From Euryarchaeota archaeon UBA91 (GTDB taxonomy: Archaea > Thermoplasmatota > Poseidoniia > Poseidoniales > Poseidoniaceae): DNA of 14,073 bases. The stretch is from NCBI GenBank assembly GCA_002499705.1, contig DAMU01000084.1, positions 1 through 14,073 of the forward strand. The letters are read 5' to 3'. This document shows positions 1-6,883 of this stretch, in pieces. The notes beneath the pieces were generated by a model. The model ran no database searches. It was not told the DNA's origin and saw only the letters and a program-made list of their open reading frames with translations. Numbering within the stretch: position 1 is the stretch's first letter; each line of letters opens with the position of its first letter. The position numbers and the translations under genes were made by a program.

Positions 1-433
1 TTAATCCGTTTTCAATCAGGTTACAATACAATGATGTCGGCTGAATAAATCGCTCTTCTCGTCTGTTTTCTGTGACGCAATAGGTTAGCGCTTCGACAAA
101 GGTTCCGTTCGGAAGAATCACCTCAACCTTCCGTCGAGCATATGCTCCTGCCTTGACGCCTTCTTTTTGGTCCATCGCCCTTAGAGCATCCGCATTCATA
201 CTGAAAAGAACTCCTGGAACTGCATGGCCTCGGCCGGTTTCAATAACATCGGCAGCCCCTCCTTCTCTCGAGTTGGAAAAATAGTGGAATTTCATCGAAT
301 AGTTTGGTAACCAACACGGACTTATTTCCACTAATCCATCTGATCTGAGTTTTTTATCCTCACACCAAGCTTGCCAGTCATCCCAATCAAGATTTGAACC
401 GTAGCCAAAATACAGCGTACTTTCATCTTCCAT
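1..433 (-). CDS. Gamma-glutamylcyclotransferase-like (GGCT/AIG2 fold) protein, 3' end cut by window edge
   Basis: The reading frame starts at ATG 433 and stays open to position 1, giving 144 codons and no stop, so the C-terminus is missing. Residues 8-15 (YFGYGSNL) match the substrate-binding signature found near the N-terminus of gamma-glutamylcyclotransferase-like proteins. The segment around residues 70-77 (HAVPGVLF), followed by MDQKEG with Glu91, matches the family region that carries the catalytic acid. Enzymes of this fold release 5-oxoproline from gamma-glutamyl amines or peptides, but many members have unknown substrates, so only the fold is called. It lies 40 bp downstream of serS on the same strand and may be its operon partner, or be read from its own promoter in the gap. 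No signal peptide or membrane segment is seen, so it should be cytoplasmic. Confidence 0.8.
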   Translation of the reverse strand, partial: MEDESTLYFGYGSNLDWDDWQAWCEDKKLRSDGLVEISPCWLPNYSMKFHYFSNSREGGAADVIETGRGHAVPGVLFSMNADALRAMDQKEGVKAGAYARRKVEVILPNGTFVEALTYCVTENRREERFIQPTSLYCNLIENGL

Positions 434-453
434 GCTGACAAATAACGGCTAGG

Positions 454-463
454 CTATATCAAA
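454..463 (-). promoter_or_regulatory. Possible TATA-like box for the GGCT-like gene
   Basis: In the 40-bp gap after serS, the minus strand reads TTTGATATAG, centred about 25 nt before ATG 433. That spacing would suit an archaeal TATA box driving a leaderless or nearly leaderless mRNA. No BRE or Shine-Dalgarno sequence is obvious. AT-rich decamers are common, so this is weak evidence. Co-transcription with serS is equally possible. Confidence 0.25.
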
Positions 464-473
464 CCTTACCGAA

Positions 474-1766
474 TCAACCCCACGAACATGGTTCGAGGAC
501 TTCTTGTCCACCCATCAGTGGTTGTAAGGCGCTGGGGATCTTTACTCGTCCGTCTTCCATCTGGTTTTGTTCCATTATCGCAACTAAAGCTCGAGAAGTG
601 GCAACAGCAGTCGAGTTAAGCGTGTGTGCTATAGGTTGGCCAGCATGACCTGGCTGACCGTATCGAATTTGTAATCGGTTGGCTTGATAGTCGGTACAAT
701 TTGAACATGAAACGATTTCCTTGTATTGGTTAGCACCCGGAATCCAAGCCTCAAGGTCGTATTTTCGAGCAGCAACAGTTCCCATGTCGCCGGTACAGAT
801 ATTCACAACTTCGTAATGCATGCCAAGTGCATCCCACAAGTCAAGGCAGTTTTGCAACAGTTCTTCTTGAAGTTCCCAAGATTGTTCTGGAGTTGCGATA
901 ATGATTTGCTCAATCTTGGTAAATTGGTGAACTCTCCAAATTCCTAAATCAGATTGACCATGTGAGCCGACCTCTCTTCGGAAACAAGGTGAGACGCCAA
1001 CAATACGTAACGGTAAATCACTTTCAGGAATCGTTTCTCCCATGAACATGGCAGTGAGAGGATGTTCTGAGGTTGCTATCATGTAGTAGTTATCTGGTTC
1101 AACTCCATACATGACCGTCTCAAAGTCAGAGAGGTCAGTTACGCCCTCGTAGGCTTCTCTGTTCATCATCACTGGTGGCTGGACAAATGTGTAGCCGCGT
1201 TCACGGATAAAATTGACAGCGAACTGCTGCAGAGCAAAGTCCAGTCGCGCTAAGTCGCCTTTGAGGAAAAAGAATCGACTACCAACAATCTTGGCAGCGC
1301 GTTTGAGGTCGACCCATTTATTCATCTCGATGAGTTCATTGTGAGTACGTGGTTCAAAATCAAAAGTCGGCTTTTCTCCATGGACACTGTGTTGCGTGTT
1401 CCCGGATTCATCTGCTCCGACGGGTACATCGGGATGGAGTATGTTCGGTATACTCATTCGTAGTCGGTCACGCTCAGCCATGGCAAGGTCGGTTTTCTTC
1501 TCCATTTCACTGATCTGAGCGCCTAAATCAGCGACCTCAGCGAGAATACGCTGCGCTGCTTGTTCGTCGCCTGACTTTTTTGCAGCTCCAATTCCCCGAG
1601 CAGCAGTATTCTTCATGGCGCGAAGTTGATTTGTTCCGTGTTGGAGATTAATCCACTCTTGGTCAAGTGCGATAACTTGTTCAATATTATCGTGAGGTAT
1701 TCCTCGCTTATCGTGGTCCTTACGTATGACATCGGGTTCGTTTCGAAACATGTTCATATCGAGCAT
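474..1766 (-). CDS. serS: Seryl-tRNA synthetase
   Basis: This class II aminoacyl-tRNA synthetase charges tRNA-Ser with serine in the cytoplasm. From ATG 1766 the protein is 430 residues, the normal length. Residues ~27-107 form the long antiparallel coiled-coil arm that grips the tRNA-Ser variable arm. TSEH at 232-235 belongs to the serine/adenylate pocket. Motif 2 is seen around FRREVGSHG (262-270) and its continuation to residue 286. Motif 3 is HTLNSTAVATSR (381-392) followed by MEQNQ. It is the common SerRS form, not the divergent methanogen type with an extra N-terminal domain. ATG 1766 is chosen because family members begin MLD and because GAGGTG lies six bases upstream; GTG 1775 would add three residues. 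The Shine-Dalgarno overlaps the TGA of the protease gene, implying translational coupling. Confidence 0.97.
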   Translation of the reverse strand: MLDMNMFRNEPDVIRKDHDKRGIPHDNIEQVIALDQEWINLQHGTNQLRAMKNTAARGIGAAKKSGDEQAAQRILAEVADLGAQISEMEKKTDLAMAERDRLRMSIPNILHPDVPVGADESGNTQHSVHGEKPTFDFEPRTHNELIEMNKWVDLKRAAKIVGSRFFFLKGDLARLDFALQQFAVNFIRERGYTFVQPPVMMNREAYEGVTDLSDFETVMYGVEPDNYYMIATSEHPLTAMFMGETIPESDLPLRIVGVSPCFRREVGSHGQSDLGIWRVHQFTKIEQIIIATPEQSWELQEELLQNCLDLWDALGMHYEVVNICTGDMGTVAARKYDLEAWIPGANQYKEIVSCSNCTDYQANRLQIRYGQPGHAGQPIAHTLNSTAVATSRALVAIMEQNQMEDGRVKIPSALQPLMGGQEVLEPCSWG

Positions 1767-1772
1767 TCTCTT

Positions 1773-1778
1773 CACCTC
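1773..1778 (-). promoter_or_regulatory. Shine-Dalgarno site of serS overlapping the upstream stop codon
   Basis: On the minus strand, GAGGTG lies six bases before ATG 1766 and overlaps the TGA (1779-1777) that ends the protease gene. This decides the serS start in favour of ATG 1766 over the in-frame GTG at 1775, which is itself part of the Shine-Dalgarno. Termination of the upstream gene would place ribosomes directly at the serS start. Confidence 0.7.
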
Positions 1779-4011
1779 ACAACGTTATTCCAAAGTCAAA
1801 AATTGCTGTTCCTACGATGAGCAGCCCTCCGATGACATAGCCGAGAATAGCGCCTCCATTCAACAAAGGCAATCCTGCTTGAGCCCGACCACGTGCAACA
1901 TAGGTCATCAGAGCAAAATAGCCAACTAATCCACCAAGAAGCGTCGTCATTGCGACAAGGAAACCGTCGTTTCCTTCAATGTATTGAGCCGCAGAGAGGA
2001 CCAGCATTCCTGGGAAAATCACATCGCCAAGACCCATGAACATGGCGTCTTTTGATTTCTTTTTCGGAGCAGATGCTGGACGAGGTTTTGCAGGCGCCTC
2101 AGTATTCATTTCTTTCATAGAAACGGTTTCATCAATGAATGAGTAGCCTTTTTCTTGTGGAGCGACCAATAGAATCGGTAATCGCAGTCCAATCATTGTA
2201 TCAGCCAAATCAAGCATATGCTTCGAGCGATAGACAGCCCATGCATCATACACAGCTGCAGCAATCATAAACACGATAATCAACGTTGGAACAAAGGTGA
2301 CACCAAGCATGACGATTACGCCAGAGCCGACAAGAACGCCAACCGTATTGACCACATACCATTCACTGTGAACATACAACAACACCATCAATAGAGCACC
2401 GACGAGAAGTCCAACAATCAGTGGACCATCTTCAAGCTGTAAGCCTTCAATGATCAACATCTCATTAGTCACTATACCGGCTTCGATTGTCACAGTATCG
2501 TTCTCATAGACGGCATGGAACATCGAAGAGTTCTCATATTGACCGAACCAAACGGTTTCGAGGTTTTCAGAGATAGGGAATGAAATCAAGTTTTTCAGTG
2601 ACTGCGAATAGTGCCAATTTGCACTTTCATCGGTCGCCACAAGTAAATCACTGTATCCACTTTCATCAAGGTCAGTGATGCGAACAGATTGAATTGAATC
2701 TGCATATCCTTCAAGATTCATTTTCGTTTGAGCCACGAACATGTCGTCTTCTGAACCATCATTTGTTCTTTCAAATCCAGCAACATCACCGTTTTCTTCA
2801 CCGAGGAGTAAAAAGCCTTCATTTTCTTCAGATTCGTTGATTAAATTTTCAGACCAAGGTGAGTGCCCGTAGTCGGCACTGGTGAAATTCGTGGTAGAAT
2901 TAATTTCAAACAAAATACTCGCTTGACTTCTCAAGTCTTCAGGAGCATTTGAGTCAAATGCCGGCGCATTCTTTTCTAATTCGACAACCACTGCCATATT
3001 TGAGGTGACGATGAGTATTTTATCATCATCAATTAACTCTGCATACTCTACGCCATATTGAGCGTCCAAATTCATTGGTAACTCCCATCCAGCTTGATAG
3101 GCAAGCACTCCAGGGCTGTCTTCAAAGACATTAAATCGATGCAAACGATTGTCTTCATTGATGACATACATGGCTTCATCTGCATAGAAAGCGAGTGAAC
3201 ATGCGCTGCCTAGATTGCCTAAAAATTCTAGATTTGTAGAATTGTCAAGTTGGTCTTCGACGTAACGGTGGCAATCATAGGAGTCTTGAATTTCTCCCGT
3301 CTCAGCATCGACATACCAGATGTGTCCTTGATTCGTGAATGAATAATATTCATCGGAAACCACAACTCTCAAATCTGCAGTATCGGTATAAGGCAGGCGT
3401 TCATGGGTAATTGTCCAGGTTGGTGCGCCGTTGACAAAACCTTCTCCATGGTAGACGCTGATGGAATCATTCCACATTGTAGGGCTGCCAATCAGCGAAT
3501 TGGTGAGGTGAGTATCCATTCCATGATGCGTCAAATAGGACTCTTCAAGTTCGTCCGTGCTTTGGTAGGCAAAGGGTTCTGATTCCAAATCGAGAACCAA
3601 AACGTGGGCCAGTGGTACGGTTGTATACATCAGAGCAATGGCTAATACACCCATGATTCCGTATTTAATGATCCAATCTTTCTTGTATTTCGCAAGCGTC
3701 AATATCGCAGCAGTAAAAATGAAAATCATGACTAATTCCAGAGCAATATAGCGAACTTGACTTGCACCAGCCTCGCCAAAGGCTTGTAAATTTGCAACAT
3801 CATACCATGGTCGAATAAACAGGGCTATTCCAATGGTCAACACGAACATGAACACCATGCCCATCATTGAGGCAAACTGTTCTTTCAACATTGCAAGGAT
3901 ATTGTCTTCAGCCTTGAGTTCTTCTTGAACTGCTGCGAATTCCTCCGAAACCTTTCTGTCCGGTGACGAGGGTTCCGATTGTTCGGTCATATCCATTGCG
4001 AGTTCGGACAC
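1777..4011 (-). CDS. Presenilin-like GxGD intramembrane aspartyl protease with large extracytoplasmic insertion
   Basis: This 744-residue membrane protein has the two catalytic motifs of the presenilin/signal-peptide-peptidase family (MEROPS A22): AVYDAW, with Asp589, in predicted TM6 and GLGD, with Asp663, in TM7. GLPLLNGG (713-720) stands where the PAL motif sits at TM9. Nine hydrophobic helices can be placed at about 49-67, 88-107, 114-140, 529-547, 551-570, 572-594, 659-679, 683-705 and 713-740. The soluble, Lys/Pro/Ala-rich TM6-TM7 loop (~600-655) matches the presenilin loop. Between TM3 and TM4 lies a ~390-residue insertion, predicted to be extracytoplasmic, with propeller-like strands. 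The N-terminal 45 residues are charged and cytoplasmic. The start is GTG 4011, since a TGA lies immediately upstream in frame; ATG 3996 or 3990 are alternatives. Family members cleave substrates within the membrane; the substrate here is unknown. Confidence 0.88.
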   Translation of the reverse strand: MSELAMDMTEQSEPSSPDRKVSEEFAAVQEELKAEDNILAMLKEQFASMMGMVFMFVLTIGIALFIRPWYDVANLQAFGEAGASQVRYIALELVMIFIFTAAILTLAKYKKDWIIKYGIMGVLAIALMYTTVPLAHVLVLDLESEPFAYQSTDELEESYLTHHGMDTHLTNSLIGSPTMWNDSISVYHGEGFVNGAPTWTITHERLPYTDTADLRVVVSDEYYSFTNQGHIWYVDAETGEIQDSYDCHRYVEDQLDNSTNLEFLGNLGSACSLAFYADEAMYVINEDNRLHRFNVFEDSPGVLAYQAGWELPMNLDAQYGVEYAELIDDDKILIVTSNMAVVVELEKNAPAFDSNAPEDLRSQASILFEINSTTNFTSADYGHSPWSENLINESEENEGFLLLGEENGDVAGFERTNDGSEDDMFVAQTKMNLEGYADSIQSVRITDLDESGYSDLLVATDESANWHYSQSLKNLISFPISENLETVWFGQYENSSMFHAVYENDTVTIEAGIVTNEMLIIEGLQLEDGPLIVGLLVGALLMVLLYVHSEWYVVNTVGVLVGSGVIVMLGVTFVPTLIIVFMIAAAVYDAWAVYRSKHMLDLADTMIGLRLPILLVAPQEKGYSFIDETVSMKEMNTEAPAKPRPASAPKKKSKDAMFMGLGDVIFPGMLVLSAAQYIEGNDGFLVAMTTLLGGLVGYFALMTYVARGRAQAGLPLLNGGAILGYVIGGLLIVGTAIFDFGITL
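2428..3591 (-). other. Propeller-like extracytoplasmic insertion domain within the protease (residues ~141-528)
   Basis: This soluble block separates TM3 from TM4 of the presenilin-like protease. It contains short strand-turn units such as GHIWYVDAETGEI (residues 229-241), which resembles PQQ-type propeller blades, and ITDLDESGYSDLLVAT (445-460), which resembles an FG-GAP/VCBS calcium-loop blade. It also carries several N-x-S/T sequons and three Cys residues. With the presenilin topology (N-terminus inside), the TM3-TM4 loop faces outside. A substrate-recruiting or sensor role analogous to nicastrin is speculation. The beta-propeller call rests on motif resemblance only. Confidence 0.55.
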
Positions 4012-4034
4012 TCATATGAGCGTCGCGCCTCTTA

Positions 4035-4051
4035 CGCCCCCTACGGGGGCG
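4035..4051. promoter_or_regulatory. Perfect GC-rich palindrome in the divergent promoter region
   Basis: CGCCCCC-TAC-GGGGGCG forms a perfect 7-bp inverted repeat with a 3-nt centre. It sits 23 bp upstream of the protease GTG (4011) and 62 bp upstream of the folC start (4114), in a 102-bp divergent gap. It could be a dyad operator for a regulator serving one or both genes, or a stable hairpin in the 5' leader of the protease mRNA. There is no poly-U run beside it, so it is not an obvious terminator. No clear TATA box is seen on either strand of this gap. Confidence 0.45.
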
Positions 4052-4113
4052 ATACAGCATCAGCCAATCAGTAGAGAACAAAAGGCCAAATCCTTCCATC
4101 ACTTCGCCAATAT

Positions 4114-5409
4114 GTGGTTGAAGTGCGGTCGTGGATTGAATCGTCCAAAAAGCGCGGTATGTCTCTTGGATTACAAGGGACACTGACAGTTCTTCAACGC
4201 CTTGATTTGACCCTGCCAGAACAAATTATTCATGTTGCGGGAAGCAATGGAAAAGGAACTGTATGTGCGATTATGGCTGCGAGCTTATCCATAAACGGTC
4301 GAAAAAATGTTCTTTTCACATCCCCACATGTCGCACGAATTGAAGAGCGAGTTCGCAGAAACGGTACACCAATCTCTTCGAGAGAATTTGACGAGGCACT
4401 GATTCGCATTCATCATGCAGCCACGGGTGATTCGAACATTCCACATATCGAACTCACCTTTTTTGAAATCACCTACTTGGTTGCAATGGTCGCCTCGCAA
4501 GGATGCGAGGTTCTCATCCTTGAAACCGGATTGGGTGGTCGCCTTGATGCAACCCGAAGCGGGCCTGCCACCATCTCTTTGGTCACTTCAGTGAGTCTCG
4601 AACACCGAGATATTTTGGGTCATGATTTGCCCTCAATCGCCCGAGAAAAAGCCGCAATTGCTCGGCCAAATTGCCCGATTGTTATCCGTGATCCAGAAGA
4701 TGAGGATGTTCGTCACGCAATGCTCGAGGAGGCTAAAAATGCTGGAAATCCGTTGATAGGTGAAATGATTGGGCCTGCCGACGCTTCTTTTGTCAGCATC
4801 TCCACCGGAGTTGGGGTTGTTGATGAGGCTGCAGAATTAGCGTCTGCAGTTTTTGAAAAAATCGGATATTCTACCAATTACATTGAGCAGGCTAAGCAGG
4901 TTTTACGATGGCCAGCTCGCATGCATTTCTTGTCAAAGCGAGAAACTTCTTCTCACCCATACTTGCTTGATGCGGCCCACAATCCATCCGGATTACGCCG
5001 AATACTTCCCGAATTAGAACAGTTCATCACTCAGCATGCCCCCCACAGTGCGAACGGTCCAGTCTGGAGTTTGCTTTTTGGCACATCACCTCAGCACGAT
5101 TTATCTGAAATGCTCTCACCATTGCATGACATGTGTCGGCGTATTCCACCACAGCAGATTCTGTTAACCCTGCCTCACGGGGGGCGCTATCCAGGAGTTG
5201 AAACCGAAGTATTACTCGAGGAAAAATGGTTGCTTGAGAACCCTTTGACGTCTCCTTCAGCATCACACGCTATCGAAAAATTGGCATCAGATTCAGCGGA
5301 TAATGTTGGACTTGTGGTTAGTTTAGGTTCGTTGTATTTGCAAGGGAATATATTGAATTCATTTCAATGGGCCAGTGATGAAAACCTTTCTTTGTTTGCG
5401 AAGCACTGA
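4114..5409 (+). CDS. folC: Folylpolyglutamate synthase / dihydrofolate synthase (Mur ligase family)
   Basis: This ATP-dependent ligase adds glutamate to dihydropteroate and/or to reduced folates, supplying polyglutamylated C1 carriers in the cytoplasm. The 431-residue length is normal. The P-loop is GSNGKGT (43-49). The family segment ETGLGGRLDATR (137-148) is followed by TSVSLEHRDILG (158-169) and the KAAIARP region, and DAAHNPSG (286-293) marks the start of the C-terminal Mur-ligase domain. The start is taken at GTG 4114, giving the usual short N-terminal helix before SKKRGMSLGL; GTG 4123 is possible, and an in-frame TAG at 4072 limits extension. No Shine-Dalgarno is visible, so the mRNA may be leaderless. 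It is first in a plus-strand cluster with dCMP deaminase, so both genes serve thymidylate synthesis. Sequence alone cannot separate the DHFS and FPGS activities. Confidence 0.93.
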   Translation: MVEVRSWIESSKKRGMSLGLQGTLTVLQRLDLTLPEQIIHVAGSNGKGTVCAIMAASLSINGRKNVLFTSPHVARIEERVRRNGTPISSREFDEALIRIHHAATGDSNIPHIELTFFEITYLVAMVASQGCEVLILETGLGGRLDATRSGPATISLVTSVSLEHRDILGHDLPSIAREKAAIARPNCPIVIRDPEDEDVRHAMLEEAKNAGNPLIGEMIGPADASFVSISTGVGVVDEAAELASAVFEKIGYSTNYIEQAKQVLRWPARMHFLSKRETSSHPYLLDAAHNPSGLRRILPELEQFITQHAPHSANGPVWSLLFGTSPQHDLSEMLSPLHDMCRRIPPQQILLTLPHGGRYPGVETEVLLEEKWLLENPLTSPSASHAIEKLASDSADNVGLVVSLGSLYLQGNILNSFQWASDENLSLFAKH

Positions 5410-5444
5410 TAGAGAGTTAGCGTGTGAGAGGGGTGTTGAGGGCC

Positions 5445-5882
5445 ATGAGTGAGAAATGGGATATCCGTTTTTTAGAACTCGCAAAGCATATTTCCGGATG
5501 GAGCAAAGACCCTTCCACAAAGGTTGGCTGTGTGGTTGTTGGTGAAGACCGCGAGATACGCTCAACAGGATTCAACGGTTTTCCTCGAGGAATCGATGAT
5601 GACGAAGAGCGACTCACTGACCGTTCTCAAAAATATCCGTTGATTTGCCATGCTGAAGAAAATGCAATTATGCATGCTGCACGAATCGGTATATCGCTCA
5701 AAGGCGCGACTGCTTTTGTTACATGGCCTCCTTGTTCACGCTGCGCTCGTTCGTTAATTCAAGCCGGAATCAAAGAGATTGTTTATCCTGAAACCGATGG
5801 CATCCCAGAGCGCTGGGTCGAAGATTTCACTGTTTCGAATGGAATGCTTCTTGAAGCGGGTGTTTTGGTTCGCACTGTTTGA
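5445..5882 (+). CDS. Zinc-dependent dCMP deaminase (ComEB-like)
   Basis: A 145-residue cytidine-deaminase-fold enzyme predicted to convert dCMP to dUMP, the precursor of dTMP. It has SKDPSTKVG (20-28), typical of dCMP deaminases, then FNGFPRGIDD (43-52), and the zinc/catalytic motifs CHAEENAI (68-75; His69, Glu71) and PPCSRCARS (95-103; Cys97, Cys100). ATG 5445 is chosen because homologues begin just before this WD-x-RF-x-LA segment and GAGGGG lies 11 bases upstream. Upstream GTG codons at 5424 and 5433 are in frame and would add seven or four residues. The gene follows folC after 35 bp on the same strand, a sensible metabolic pairing. A related deaminase with another substrate is less likely, given the SKDPSTKVG and FNGFP motifs. 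Confidence 0.9.
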   Translation: MSEKWDIRFLELAKHISGWSKDPSTKVGCVVVGEDREIRSTGFNGFPRGIDDDEERLTDRSQKYPLICHAEENAIMHAARIGISLKGATAFVTWPPCSRCARSLIQAGIKEIVYPETDGIPERWVEDFTVSNGMLLEAGVLVRTV

Positions 5883-5914
5883 TTTGGGATTACCGACGCT
5901 TTGATGCTCTCCCG

Positions 5915-6883
5915 ATGACTGGCAAATCTATGCGAGGGGTCAGTACAGCAGTTCTTCTGACCCTGCTTTTGTTATGTTCGGGTTGTGCTGCTCCGTCAGT
6001 AGACACTGTTTCATCGAGCCAGTCGCAAGAGCCTGAAACGCCTACTGAGCCCTGTAATGGATTAATCATTCTCTGTTTACGAACCTATGATAACGTGACA
6101 TTCCCCGAAACTCACAACTCCTTTTCAACACATCAAGATGGCATCTATTATCCGGCCAGTAATCACCAAACGGGCCTTGATGCACAATGGAATGCCGGCA
6201 TGCGTGCTTTCATGGTCGATACCCATTATGAGACGCTGGGAGATGAGCAAATCGAAACGGTTCGCTTGTGTCATGGCGATGACAGTAGAGGATTCAGTCC
6301 ATGCTTATACGGTACGGTCGATTCGGTGAATTGGTTCACTAATCTTCGTGAAAAAATAGATCAAAGTCCGCGAGACATCGTCACTCTTTTGGTTGAGAAT
6401 TATGTTCAACCAGACCACCTCAAGGCTGTGTTTGAACTCTCCGGACTGTATGAAAAAGTCTACTATCATGAACTGAATACTCCCTGGCCTACACTACTGG
6501 AATTAATTGAACAAAACACGACCCTGGTCGTCTTTTGGGAACAGGGTGGCGATGCAGCTCATCCTTGGGTTCATGATTTCCTTACACACAGTTGGACTAC
6601 CAATTTCGCCGAAGAAAATACCGAGGACATGAATTGCGATGTATTGAGAGGTGATGTTGAACAGGAAGTATACCACATGAATAATTGGCTTCGAGGTCCT
6701 TTGGGATTATCAGATCCAACACGTGGTGATGAAGCCAACGATGTTGACTTTTTAATTCAACGAAGTAAAGAATGTTGGCAGCAACACGGTAAGCGTCCGA
6801 CCTTCATTGCAGTTGATTGGTGGGAAGACGGCGATGTTGTAGCCGCTGCTAAGGCAGTAAATGAGCTTGATACTTGGGAATAA
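5915..6883 (+). CDS. Predicted lipoprotein with PI-PLC X-like phosphodiesterase (TIM-barrel) domain
   Basis: From ATG 5915 the product has 322 residues: a short basic start, a hydrophobic stretch, and a lipobox LCSGC with Cys24 as the likely lipidated residue. A Ser/Thr/Glu/Pro-rich tether (~25-47) follows, suggesting the domain is anchored outside the cell. The domain shows the PLC-X order: PETHNSFS with His67, then AGMRAFMVDTHYE with Arg87 and Asp92, then RLCHGDD with His110, and a C-terminal FIAVDWWEDGD. These correspond to the two catalytic histidines and the substrate-binding Arg of bacterial PI-PLC and the PLC-like phosphodiesterases common in plants and fungi. The substrate is unknown; phosphoinositides are not assured in an archaeon. 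The frame is open back to a TTG at 5879 overlapping the deaminase stop; ATG 5930 is another possible start. Its stop codon abuts that of the helicase gene. Confidence 0.8.
   Translation: MTGKSMRGVSTAVLLTLLLLCSGCAAPSVDTVSSSQSQEPETPTEPCNGLIILCLRTYDNVTFPETHNSFSTHQDGIYYPASNHQTGLDAQWNAGMRAFMVDTHYETLGDEQIETVRLCHGDDSRGFSPCLYGTVDSVNWFTNLREKIDQSPRDIVTLLVENYVQPDHLKAVFELSGLYEKVYYHELNTPWPTLLELIEQNTTLVVFWEQGGDAAHPWVHDFLTHSWTTNFAEENTEDMNCDVLRGDVEQEVYHMNNWLRGPLGLSDPTRGDEANDVDFLIQRSKECWQQHGKRPTFIAVDWWEDGDVVAAAKAVNELDTWE

Noticed and set aside
4031..4051. GC-rich palindrome as an intrinsic terminator
   Set aside because: It lies between two divergent gene starts and has no T run on either side, so a leader hairpin or operator fits better.
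3908..4183. Minus-strand 91-codon frame spanning the divergent gap
   Set aside because: It overlaps the protease start and the folC start out of frame. The product is Arg-rich and composition-driven, with no recognisable motif.
5879..5914. TTG 5879 as the start of the PLC-like protein
   Set aside because: It would put 12 charged or polar residues before the signal peptide and overlap the deaminase stop, while ATG 5915 gives a typical short basic N-region before the hydrophobic core.
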